64,000 nt of DNA, from the NCBI RefSeq assembly GCF_963666195.1, contig NZ_OY762653.1:620001-684000 (forward strand), written 5' to 3'. The stretch is from Trichococcus shcherbakoviae (GTDB lineage: Bacteria; Bacillota; Bacilli; Lactobacillales; Aerococcaceae). The notes beneath the pieces were generated by a model. The model saw only the letters and a program-made list of their open reading frames with translations. It was not told the DNA's origin and made no database searches. Below are positions 37,781-44,934 of this stretch, piece by piece; the first letter of the stretch is position 1; each line of letters opens with the position of its first letter. The translations under genes and the position numbers were made by a program.

Positions 37781-37916
37781 CTCTTATTGCTCATAGGACT
37801 TGGATAATCCTACGCTCAGGTTGGGCACCCAATATCAATCTGTACTGAAAAAAAATTAGATTGATTGGTTTGCCACCGTATCTTCGACCCCTCGTCTCAA
37901 CGGCTATTAATAAGAG
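37781..37916 (-). promoter_or_regulatory. Riboswitch-like structured leader of speA-speB, class not recognised
   Basis: In minus-strand order: P1 CTCTTATT (37916-37909) with AATAAGAG (37788-37781), 8 perfect pairs. P2 is CCGT/ACGG (37903-37900 with 37879-37876) with inner GAC/GTC. P3 is TGCC..., that is GGCA (37874-37871) with TGCC (37827-37824), stacked on CCAAT-CAATCT (37868-37858) with AGATTG-AT-ATTGG (37841-37829). P4 is TAGGA/TCCTA (37812-37808 with 37798-37794). The layout, and the GGCAAACC...GGGTGCC strands of P3, recall the SAM-I clan. The canonical GUGGAGGGA and UGAAACC blocks are missing. A terminator follows 24 bases later, as in transcription-control riboswitches. Confidence 0.65.
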
Positions 37917-37938
37917 ATATTCAATTTATGCAAGCTAA

Positions 37939-37967
37939 ATTCTATACAAATATACTGTATATGTCAA
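37939..37967 (-). promoter_or_regulatory. Promoter of the speA leader
   Basis: On the minus strand consensus TTGACA (37967-37962), a 17-base spacer and TAGAAT (37944-37939). The start is predicted near 37932, so the leader is about 240 bases long. Confidence 0.8.
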
Positions 37968-38106
37968 TGATTTTGGACATAAATTTATATTTTTTTTCAA
38001 ACGGTTTTTCCGAACGATACTTTAACAGTTGTTTCGCAACATTCATGAATCACTGTGAACGCCCTCGTATTCTGAAAAAGTTGTATTCGCCTTTCCTATA
38101 TTCCTG

Positions 38107-38232
38107 CTCCGGCGAGAAGATCCTCACCGGAGTTGAAGGTCGATTTCTCCCCTGTCCTCCGGCGAACCTCACCTCGTCGGAGTTGCGGTCCGGATTTCTG
38201 TTGGCCTCCGGTGAAAACCCGATTCACCGGAG
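38107..38232. repeat. Hairpin array of the CTCCGG family, locus 2c (three copies)
   Basis: Three clear dyads: CTCCGGCGA...TCACCGGAG (38107-38132), CTCCGGCGA...TCGTCGGAG (38157-38182) and CTCCGGTGA...TCACCGGAG (38206-38232), 50 and 49 bases apart. The linkers resemble one another (GATTTCT core). Located between the speA promoter and the putP terminator. Confidence 0.85.
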
Positions 38233-38280
38233 ATCAGGTCTGGTTATCGGATTTTACTTGCACACCCGGCACTACGCCAT

Positions 38281-38310
38281 AAAAAAACACAACCCGTATG
38301 GATTGTGTTT
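38281..38310 (-). terminator. Terminator of putP
   Basis: AAACACAA (38285-38292) pairs with TTGTGTTT (38303-38310), extended by CC/GG; the poly-A to the left gives the U-run for the minus strand. Confidence 0.8.
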
Positions 38311-38327
38311 CTTTATGCGCACTATTT

Positions 38328-39881
38328 TTAGGCTTTCGACTGGCTTTTCACCATTTCGAACTCCTCTTCCATCGCAGCGGACGGTTTTTCCCCGATCAAG
38401 GAGAAGATCACGATTGCCACGCAGGAAAGGATGAATGCCGGCAACAGTTCGTAGATGCCGAACACGCCGCCAATCGGTTTAATCAGAAGTTTCCAGATGA
38501 AAACAGCGATTCCGCCTGTCATCATACCGGCGATAGCGCCTTGACGCGTTGTTTTTTTCCAGAATAAGGAGAACAGCATCAACGGTCCGAATGTCGCACC
38601 GAAGCCCGCCCAGGCGAAAGATACGATCGTGAAGATGACGGAGTTCTCATCCAATGCGATGATGATGCCTACGATTGCCAAAACAATCAAGATCATCCGC
38701 GTCATTGCCATGATTTGCTGATCGGATGCATCCTTGCGCAATACGCCTTTGTAGATATTTTTTGAAAAAGCACTTGCGGCAATCAGCAGATATGAATCCG
38801 CAGAACTGATAGTAGCTGCCAAAATGCCTGACATGACGATTCCGGCCAATAGCGGCGGGAACAACAGTGTCGCCATTTCGATGAAAATTGTTTCCGAAGT
38901 TGCTGCTGTCGTCAACGCCATCGGGAACATCGCGCGCCCGATCAGACCGATCAGGACGGCAGCGGTCAAGGAAAGGGTCGACCAAATGATGCCGATGCGG
39001 CGTGATTGTTTGATATCTTCAGCAGAACGGATAGCCATAAAACGCAACAACACTTGCGGCATACCAAAATAGCCGAGACCCCAAGCCATGCTGGAAGCAA
39101 TTGTGATCAGCCCGTATTTGCCTGCAGGTCCAAAGGCAGCCATCGCGCCGTCAGCCTGTTGCACCCCATCGACCAATGTCGGTGTCGCGATACCGAAGAA
39201 ATCCAAAAATCCGGGGATGCCTTTCAGGTTATCGATGACCGCTCCCGGACCCCCTGCATGCAATACGCCTCCGACCAAAACTACAGCCAAAGCCGCAATC
39301 ATGATGATGCCCTGCATAAAGTCGGAGACACTCTCCGCCAAAAATCCGCCGATGAACGTGTAGAACACGACGAACACCGCTCCGGCAATCATCACAGGGA
39401 TGTAAGGCACTTCGAACAAGGTTGCGAAGAGCTTGCCTACCGTCACAAAACAGCTGGCTGCATAGACGGAAAAGAAGACGAAAATGAACGTCGATGATAC
39501 CGTCAAAATAACGCGCTTGTCCTCATGGAATCGATTGCTGAAGAATTCCGGCAACGTGATTGCTTCCGCTGATTCGGAATAATGACGCAACCGTTTTGAG
39601 ACGATGATCCAGTTCAGCGCTGTTCCCAGTGCCAAGCCGATTGCTGTCCAGAATGCGTCTGACAATCCTGACCAATAAGCTACGCCCGGAAGTCCCATCA
39701 AGAGCCAACCGCTCATGTCCGAAGCTCCCGCACTGATTGCGGCGACCCAAGGGCCCAGACTGCGTCCGCCCAAGAAGAAATTATCGGAACTTTCGTTCGA
39801 CCGCTTGTAGTAATAAAAACCGATACCGATGATGATCGACATATAGCCTGCCATCGCCATAAAAATTAATGCTTTATCCAT
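38328..39881 (-). CDS. putP: Sodium/proline symporter
   Basis: 517 residues of the sodium:solute symporter (SSS) family, with about 13 hydrophobic segments. Signature blocks are SAGASDMSGWLLMGLPG near residue 52, WGLGYFGMPQVLLRFMAI near 265, and GILAATISSADSYLLIAASA near 350, all characteristic of PutP. It imports proline with sodium, for osmoprotection or as a nitrogen source. Monocistronic, with a promoter at 39956-39985 and a terminator at 38281-38310. The close PutP match makes proline the probable substrate, but this is an inference. Confidence 0.94.
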   Translation of the reverse strand: MDKALIFMAMAGYMSIIIGIGFYYYKRSNESSDNFFLGGRSLGPWVAAISAGASDMSGWLLMGLPGVAYWSGLSDAFWTAIGLALGTALNWIIVSKRLRHYSESAEAITLPEFFSNRFHEDKRVILTVSSTFIFVFFSVYAASCFVTVGKLFATLFEVPYIPVMIAGAVFVVFYTFIGGFLAESVSDFMQGIIMIAALAVVLVGGVLHAGGPGAVIDNLKGIPGFLDFFGIATPTLVDGVQQADGAMAAFGPAGKYGLITIASSMAWGLGYFGMPQVLLRFMAIRSAEDIKQSRRIGIIWSTLSLTAAVLIGLIGRAMFPMALTTAATSETIFIEMATLLFPPLLAGIVMSGILAATISSADSYLLIAASAFSKNIYKGVLRKDASDQQIMAMTRMILIVLAIVGIIIALDENSVIFTIVSFAWAGFGATFGPLMLFSLFWKKTTRQGAIAGMMTGGIAVFIWKLLIKPIGGVFGIYELLPAFILSCVAIVIFSLIGEKPSAAMEEEFEMVKSQSKA

Positions 39882-39955
39882 AATTACCCTCCAAAATAAA
39901 TAATGACATGTTTCTTCATTCTAATTTAATTAAAATTTAATGAATGCACTACGCC

Positions 39956-39985
39956 ATCATAGCACAAGAGTAAAATTGTAAGCAA
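39956..39985 (-). promoter_or_regulatory. Promoter of putP
   Basis: On the minus strand TTGCTT (39985-39980), an 18-base spacer and TATGAT (39961-39956), with a TGn extension of the -10. Confidence 0.6.
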
Positions 39986-40030
39986 CCTTATTTTCAGGAT
40001 AAGCAGGAATCGGTCTCTGTCAAACAATCA

Positions 40031-40540
40031 TCAAGTCAAATTATGGAGCTCGTCGATTTTCTTGCTGCATGCCATAGCCTGCTTCAGGAAAACCAATGCA
40101 AGCATTGTCAAAAGCAAAGACATGAATAGGAGCATCGGCTCCTTTGTTTGGATTGAATTGTACCACTGCGGGATGGAAAGCAGGAATTCCACAATGGCCA
40201 ATCGGATAAATATCTTACGGATGCGTTCGAATTGTTTGATTTGGCTTTCCGGATCCGTATACAATTCAAAGTTCCCTTTTTTCCGGAAGATTGCCCATAT
40301 TCCCCAAGTCTGCACAAGTTCCCCGCCGGAGTCACGTATCAGATCGTAAAGTTCATTGCGTTGCTCGACCGTCTTATCGCTGATCAGATCCACCCGGTAG
40401 GTATATTCCCCCGGCTGGCATTTTTCGAAAGTATACAATCCCAAGAAAAAACGTTTCATGGCGTAGCCTTTTGCGGACATCTCATTCAGGAATGCTTCTT
40501 CCTTATCTTTGTCGTAGTAGAGCCTAAATTTTTTCATCAT
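40031..40540 (-). CDS. DUF2812 domain-containing membrane protein
   Basis: 169 residues. The first 110 form a DUF2812 domain (KKFRLYYDKDKEEAFLNEMS, then KGYAMKRFFLGLYTFEKCQPGEYTYRVDL and the WGIWAIFRKKG block); two hydrophobic segments follow (IRLAIVEFLLSIPQW and MLLFMSLLLTMLALVFL). Such proteins are very often encoded directly after a PadR-family regulator, as here, and are thought to be its target or effector; their biochemical role is unknown. The start is the ATG at 40540, inside the 3' end of padR (17-base overlap), indicating translational coupling. The frame extension to 40597 is rejected because it runs through padR. Confidence 0.85.
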   Translation of the reverse strand: MMKKFRLYYDKDKEEAFLNEMSAKGYAMKRFFLGLYTFEKCQPGEYTYRVDLISDKTVEQRNELYDLIRDSGGELVQTWGIWAIFRKKGNFELYTDPESQIKQFERIRKIFIRLAIVEFLLSIPQWYNSIQTKEPMLLFMSLLLTMLALVFLKQAMACSKKIDELHNLT

Positions 40541-40844
40541 TTTCCATCGCCTTTCTGCCGTTTTCGAAAAGTTCGCCCAGTCTGGCGATTTCCTCATTCA
40601 GAACTTCTTTTCCAAGTGCCGTGATCAGATATTCCTTCTTTTTGCGGGATTGGTCGTCCTGGCTGTGCAACATGATCCATTTTTTCTCCAACAGCGTATT
40701 CAATGCGCCATACAGCGTACCTGCTCCCAGAGCGACCCTGCCCTTCGTCAGCTCCTCAACCTGTTGCATGATGCCGTAACCGTGGTTCGGCTGCAGCAAA
40801 GAAAGCAGGATGTAAAACATCGATTCCGTCAGTGGTGCCCCCAT
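40524..40844 (-). CDS. PadR-family transcriptional regulator
   Basis: 106 residues, a small PadR-type winged helix protein. It contains LTESMFYILLSLLQPNHGYGIMQQVEEL, then VALGAGTLYGALNTLLEKKWI (recognition helix and wing) and a C-terminal dimerisation helix (ALGKEVLNEEIARLGELFEN). The start is ATG 40844 with AGGGGAG 7 bases upstream. Promoter and a likely autoregulatory dyad lie at 40861-40914. It controls itself and the overlapping DUF2812 gene, by analogy with other PadR-DUF2812 pairs. The inducer is unknown. Confidence 0.93.
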   Translation of the reverse strand: MGAPLTESMFYILLSLLQPNHGYGIMQQVEELTKGRVALGAGTLYGALNTLLEKKWIMLHSQDDQSRKKKEYLITALGKEVLNEEIARLGELFENGRKAMENDEKI

Positions 40845-40860
40845 CACATATCTCCCCTTC

Positions 40861-40914
40861 CGATATATCATGTATCGTTATATATAATATATCGCCTCCC
40901 GATGTATTTGTCAA
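40861..40914 (-). promoter_or_regulatory. padR promoter overlapped by a perfect operator dyad
   Basis: On the minus strand TTGACA (40914-40909), a 17-base spacer and TATATT (40891-40886). CGATATAT (40861-40868) and ATATATCG (40887-40894) are perfect inverted repeats 18 bases apart, one arm covering the -10. PadR proteins bind AT-rich dyads of this kind; autorepression is inferred. Confidence 0.7.
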
Positions 40915-40942
40915 CGAATTACCTCCTAACACATATAAATAA

Positions 40943-40992
40943 AAAAAAACTTACCTGGTTTCTCCAATTCCGGAAAAATCAGGCAAGCTTAA
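40943..40992 (-). terminator. Terminator of the alpha/beta hydrolase gene
   Basis: On the minus strand AAGCTTGCCTG pairs with CAGGTAAGTTT (11 pairs including two wobbles), followed by TTTTTTT; it lies 15 bases after the stop codon. Confidence 0.75.
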
Positions 40993-41006
40993 AATTTTTA
41001 TGCCGA

Positions 41007-41948
41007 TCAAAGAGATTCCAAACGAGCAAAAATCCACTCGATTATGTCTTGCGCTACTTCATCTTTGTTCGTCTCGTTCAGCAGTTCATGGCGGGCACCC
41101 TCATATAGTTTGCAGCTTACATTCAGAAGGCCAGCTTGTTGATAAACCCTGCATATCTGGACAATGCCTTTTCCGGCCTTGCCTCCAACCGGATCGGCGG
41201 TGCCTGAAATGAAGTGCAGCGGCAGGTCTTTCGGTGTCGATTGGATATTCGTAGCATCATTCATGTCCAGCAATCCGCTGAAGAAATCATGGAAATAACC
41301 GGCCGAACCGATCTTTCCGCGCAACGGATCCGCCAGAAATTTATCCACTTCCACTGGGTCCCGGCTGATCCAATCCAAATCCGTCCGAGCGGGCTTGAAA
41401 CCCCGGTTGAAGTTCTGGAAGACCAGTTTGTCCAGCAAACGACTTGGATGGGCGCGACCATTTCTTTTGATTTCCGAAACTGCCACGACTGTCCCAAGTT
41501 TCAGCAAGGCATTCGAAAACACACCTGAACCTGACAGAATTGCGCCAGCAAGATCTCCCCCGTACAGTTGGATGTAGCGTCTGGTCAACATCGAGCCCAT
41601 GCTGTGACCAAACAAGAACAGCGGAATGTCGGGATTTTCTGTTTGGATGATTTCAGTCAGCGCGCGCATATCCGCGACGACCTTATCGAATCCAGCCTCA
41701 TCCGCAAAACAGATTGCTTCGCCTAAATTCCTGTTCGTTTTGCCATGGCCACGATGATCATTTCCGTAGACGACTATCCCTGCTTCCGCCAGTTTGCTTG
41801 CAAAAGCATCATAGCGTCCGATATGTTCTGCGTAACCATGCGCAAGTTGGACGGCAGCTTTCGGTTTCTGAAGACCTTCCGGCGACCATTTCATCGCGAA
41901 AATTTCCGTTCCGTCGGTTGATGGAAAAGTGAATGATGCTGCTGTCAT
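41007..41948 (-). CDS. Alpha/beta hydrolase (monoacylglycerol lipase / lysophospholipase-like)
   Basis: 313 residues with the Hydrolase_4 (serine aminopeptidase S33-like) pattern. HGYAEHIGRYDAFASKLAEAG and GNDHRGHGKTNR lie in the N-terminal half; the nucleophile is in LFGHSMGSMLTRRY (GHSMG, about residue 107); acidic and histidine positions are in ISGTADPVGG and GARHELLNE. This arrangement is that of bacterial monoglyceride lipases and lysophospholipases; the natural ester is not identifiable. No signal peptide, so cytoplasmic or membrane-associated. Monocistronic, with a terminator behind it. Confidence 0.88.
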   Translation of the reverse strand: MTAASFTFPSTDGTEIFAMKWSPEGLQKPKAAVQLAHGYAEHIGRYDAFASKLAEAGIVVYGNDHRGHGKTNRNLGEAICFADEAGFDKVVADMRALTEIIQTENPDIPLFLFGHSMGSMLTRRYIQLYGGDLAGAILSGSGVFSNALLKLGTVVAVSEIKRNGRAHPSRLLDKLVFQNFNRGFKPARTDLDWISRDPVEVDKFLADPLRGKIGSAGYFHDFFSGLLDMNDATNIQSTPKDLPLHFISGTADPVGGKAGKGIVQICRVYQQAGLLNVSCKLYEGARHELLNETNKDEVAQDIIEWIFARLESL

Positions 41949-42078
41949 GTGCGGACCCCGCTTCTGGTATCAGGTTATACAATTGTTTACTGAACATGGA
42001 TAACGATATCCTTTTCTCCAATTTAGCGATACCGGTTCAAATTGTCAAGCACCACAACAGCAGGATAACGAATCGCTT

Positions 42079-43023
42079 TTACTGACTCAATCCTTCATGA
42101 ATCTTTTCTACATTCCATTTCATCATGTCATAATAACTGTCGCCGTCTTCCCCTTGCTTCGCGATGGAATCCGTGAACAGATTGCTGTAAACGGGAAGAT
42201 CCACCTCATTTGATAATCGTTCCATGCTTCTGTGATCGACACTCGTCTCCACAAAGAGAACCGGAACTTCAGAATCTCGGACTTTTTCAATGATTTGCTT
42301 CATCTGATCAGGCGTGCCTTGACTTTCGGTATTGATTTCCCAAATATAGGCGGCTTGTAATCCGTAAGCTTGGGAGAAATATTTGAAAGCTCCTTCGCTT
42401 GTCACCAAAAGCTTCTTTTCCTCGGGGATATCAGCAAATTCTTTTTTTGCTTGGCTGTCCAGTTCCGTCAAATCGGCAATGTAAGCTTCCGCATTTTTTT
42501 CATAGGCTACTTTATTTTCAGGATCTTTTTCGCTCATGACACGAGAGATTTCGGTGATGTACTGAATGCCGTTTGAAATGTCCAACCAGGCATGCGGATC
42601 TTGCTGCGAGCTGTTTCCTGTCAGATAGATTGGTTCGACATTTTTACTGACAACGAAGTAGTCCTCATCTTCTGCTTTACCCGCAGTTTCCATCAATTTA
42701 TCAAACCAGCCATTGCCTGTTTCCAAATTCAAGCCGTTGTAGAACACGACATCTGCCTCGCTGGCTTTTCGGATGTCTTCCGGCAGGGGTTCGTATTCGT
42801 GCGGGTCGGTCCCGACAGGCACGATACTGTGCGCATCGATCAGATCCCCTCCAATTTTTTCTACCATGTCGCCGATAATGGAATTGGTTGAGACCACTTT
42901 AAGCTTGGTTTCAGTTGTTTCTGGTGCAGCCGCACTTCCTTTACCATCATCCGGAGAATTTCCGCATCCTCCCAAAACACCTACAAACAGCACTGCAGCA
43001 AGCAACAATAATTTATTCTTCAT
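42079..43023 (-). CDS. Metal ABC transporter substrate-binding lipoprotein (Mn/Zn, PsaA/MntA type)
   Basis: 314 residues. A lipoprotein signal peptide (LLLAAVLFVGVLGGCGNSP; lipobox LGGC) anchors it outside the membrane. The cluster 9 (ZnuA/PsaA) fold is shown by VVSTNSIIGDMVEKIGGDLI, GTDPHEYEPLPEDI (first metal histidine), DPHAWLDISNG (second), a glutamate around VTSEGAFKYFSQAYG, and an aspartate near the C-terminus. Lack of a histidine-rich loop favours manganese over zinc. It overlaps the permease gene by 11 bases and is the last gene of an ATPase-permease-binding protein operon under a DtxR/MntR-type operator. Confidence 0.93.
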   Translation of the reverse strand: MKNKLLLLAAVLFVGVLGGCGNSPDDGKGSAAAPETTETKLKVVSTNSIIGDMVEKIGGDLIDAHSIVPVGTDPHEYEPLPEDIRKASEADVVFYNGLNLETGNGWFDKLMETAGKAEDEDYFVVSKNVEPIYLTGNSSQQDPHAWLDISNGIQYITEISRVMSEKDPENKVAYEKNAEAYIADLTELDSQAKKEFADIPEEKKLLVTSEGAFKYFSQAYGLQAAYIWEINTESQGTPDQMKQIIEKVRDSEVPVLFVETSVDHRSMERLSNEVDLPVYSNLFTDSIAKQGEDGDSYYDMMKWNVEKIHEGLSQ

Positions 43024-43879
43024 AACGTAAATTCTCCTTTCTTAATTGACCGATAAGGCCCTTCTTCGGTGCAAAAATAAATGCCACAATGAAAAACATA
43101 GCCGCTGCCATGACGATCGTCGCCCCGGACGGCAAGTTATAACTGTAGCTGAAGTAAAGCCCTACGATAGAGCTGAGGGTTCCAAATACTGTCGACAGGA
43201 CAATCATGACAAGCAATTTATCGGTCAGTTGGTAGGCAGTCGCAGCCGGGGTGATCAGCATTGCGATCACCAAAATCGTCCCGACTGTTTGCAGCGAAGT
43301 CACCGCCACAAGCGTCAGCAAAAACATTAACCCATAATTGATTGCACTGATATTCCAACCATATGATTTTGCAATCGTCGGCGCAAAAGAAGTCAGTTTT
43401 AATTGTTTATAGAATAGCGGCACTGAGATCAAGACGATAATAAGCACAGCGGCTGTCAACAACATGTCAGAATCCCGGACAGCAAGAACATTCCCGAAGA
43501 GGATATGATACAAATCCGTGGAACTTCTGGCGAAGGAAATCAAGATGATCCCTAGAGCAAAAAATGCGCTGAAGACGATGCCGATTGCCGTATCGTTTTT
43601 TAAACGACTGTGTTTCGTGACAAAACCAATGAGAGCGGCCGACGCCATCCCAAAAACCGTGGCACCGATGATATAACTGCTCCCCAGCATGTAAGATAGA
43701 GCCACTCCCGGTAATACTGCGTGCGAGATGGCATCCCCCATTAAAGACATCCCTCGCAGAATGATGAAGCAACCGATGATTCCGGCAGATATCCCAACCA
43801 TAACGGAAGTGATCAAAGCGTTCTGCAGGAATTGGAAATCCAAGAGTCCTTGAATAAAATCATTTAACATTTGTTCCAC
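43013..43879 (-). CDS. Metal ABC transporter permease (Mn/Zn, ABC-3 family)
   Basis: 288 residues, an ABC-3 family permease with about eight or nine membrane segments. Family blocks are NALITSVMVGISAGIIGCFIILRGMSLMGDAISHAVLPGVALSYM at the N-terminus (read in pieces: RGMSLMGDAISHAVLPG is the conserved core) and VGTILVIAMLITPAATAYQL near residue 205. It forms the channel of the importer. It overlaps the ATPase gene by 20 bases and the binding protein gene by 11, a tightly coupled operon. Confidence 0.94.
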   Translation of the reverse strand: MEQMLNDFIQGLLDFQFLQNALITSVMVGISAGIIGCFIILRGMSLMGDAISHAVLPGVALSYMLGSSYIIGATVFGMASAALIGFVTKHSRLKNDTAIGIVFSAFFALGIILISFARSSTDLYHILFGNVLAVRDSDMLLTAAVLIIVLISVPLFYKQLKLTSFAPTIAKSYGWNISAINYGLMFLLTLVAVTSLQTVGTILVIAMLITPAATAYQLTDKLLVMIVLSTVFGTLSSIVGLYFSYSYNLPSGATIVMAAAMFFIVAFIFAPKKGLIGQLRKENLRYEE

Positions 43880-44609
43880 CCCCTAGACTGATCATTTCGG
43901 AAATTGCTTCCCCATAAGCCCTCCCCATATTATTGGCAGTAAACACCTCAGATACAGGACCATTGGCAACCACTTCTTTATTGATCAGGACAATATTATC
44001 AAAATATGACTGTACTTTATGCAGATCATGATGCACGATCACGATTGATTTGCCTTCATCTCGGAGTTGTTTCAAGAGCTCAATGATGATTTTCTCGCTG
44101 GTAGCATCGATCCCGGCAAAAGGTTCGTCAAGCAGCAACCATTCAGCTTCCTGTGCCAACGCCCGTGCAATGAACACGCGCTGCAGCTGTCCACCGGATA
44201 ATTCACTGATGTGCCGATCTTTAAAAGCTGCCATTCCGACTTTCTCTAAAGATTTTAAAGCCAAATCCTTCTCTTTTTGCTTCGGTCTTTGGAAAAAGCC
44301 TAAATTTGCATAGGTGCCAAAAAGTACGGTTCCGAAAACATCTATCGGAAATGAGAGATCGATTTCTTGTCTCTGTTCGACATAGGCTATCTTGTTTATC
44401 ATTTCCTTCAGTGGTTTGCCGTAAAGACTTACTGCTCCAGTATTTAACGGCGTCAAGCCCATGATCCCTTTCAATAAGGTTGATTTCCCGGCTCCATTTG
44501 GTCCTACGATCCCTGTTAATTTGTTCGGCTCAAACGCAAGCGTTGCATTTTTGATTGCAGACTGCCCTTGATAGGCTATGTTCATATTCTGGATTATTAA
44601 ATTTTCCAT
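43860..44609 (-). CDS. Metal ABC transporter ATP-binding protein (Mn/Zn)
   Basis: 249 residues, a complete ABC ATPase. Walker A is GPNGAGKSTLLKG (about residue 36), the Q-loop is in YVEQRQEID, the signature motif LSGGQLQRVF (about 137), Walker B LLLDEPFAGID and the switch histidine in VHHDL. It is most like the MntB/PsaB/ZnuC group and energises import through the neighbouring permease. First gene of the operon; the operator-promoter region is at 44699-44752. Confidence 0.95.
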   Translation of the reverse strand: MENLIIQNMNIAYQGQSAIKNATLAFEPNKLTGIVGPNGAGKSTLLKGIMGLTPLNTGAVSLYGKPLKEMINKIAYVEQRQEIDLSFPIDVFGTVLFGTYANLGFFQRPKQKEKDLALKSLEKVGMAAFKDRHISELSGGQLQRVFIARALAQEAEWLLLDEPFAGIDATSEKIIIELLKQLRDEGKSIVIVHHDLHKVQSYFDNIVLINKEVVANGPVSEVFTANNMGRAYGEAISEMISLGGGTNVK

Positions 44610-44698
44610 GATGCGTCGATCCCTTCTCGTTTTTATTTTCCTGTCTCTGAATTTGTGTTGAGCATTCCACAGGCCATAAGGTTCAATTAAACATATTA

Positions 44699-44712
44699 TT
44701 AGGCACGCCTAA
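44699..44712. promoter_or_regulatory. DtxR/MntR-type operator of the metal importer operon
   Basis: TTAGGC-AC-GCCTAA is a perfect palindrome of the TTAGG(N)nCCTAA class bound by metal-dependent DtxR-family repressors (MntR, ScaR, SirR, EfaR). It lies 12 bases downstream of the -10, covering the expected transcript start, so a metal-loaded repressor would block the mnt promoter. The regulator gene is not in the window. Confidence 0.75.
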
Positions 44713-44723
44713 CTTTTTGTTTA

Positions 44724-44752
44724 AGTTTAGCTTATTTAATCCAAGTAAGCAA
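44724..44752 (-). promoter_or_regulatory. Promoter of the metal importer operon
   Basis: On the minus strand TTGCTT (44752-44747), a 17-base spacer and TAAACT (44729-44724). Between 44610 and 44698 nothing else was identified. Confidence 0.6.
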
Positions 44753-44801
44753 GTGTTTCGCATTTCTAACAGACTTTCTCAGTAGCTGCTTTCTATGAAC
44801 G

Positions 44802-44872
44802 CAAAAAAATCACCTTTTTAGGTCATATACATGAATGAAGGTCATTCATACAACAACTTAAAAAGATGATTT
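44802..44872 (-). terminator. Terminator of coaA-guaA
   Basis: AAATCACCTTTTTA (44807-44820) pairs with TAAAAAGATGATTT (44859-44872), 14 pairs, with an inner TGAATGA/TCATTCA hairpin; on the minus strand TTTTTTT follows. Confidence 0.75.
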
Positions 44873-44934
44873 CTGTTTTATTGCACTATACAGCCCGTCA
44901 AATTAATATTTGCAAGGTTCTATATGTGAAAAGT

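Noticed and set aside
37695-37931. SAM-I riboswitch ahead of speA
   Set aside because: The general layout is similar but GUGGAGGGA and UGAAACC blocks are absent; kept as an unclassified leader instead.
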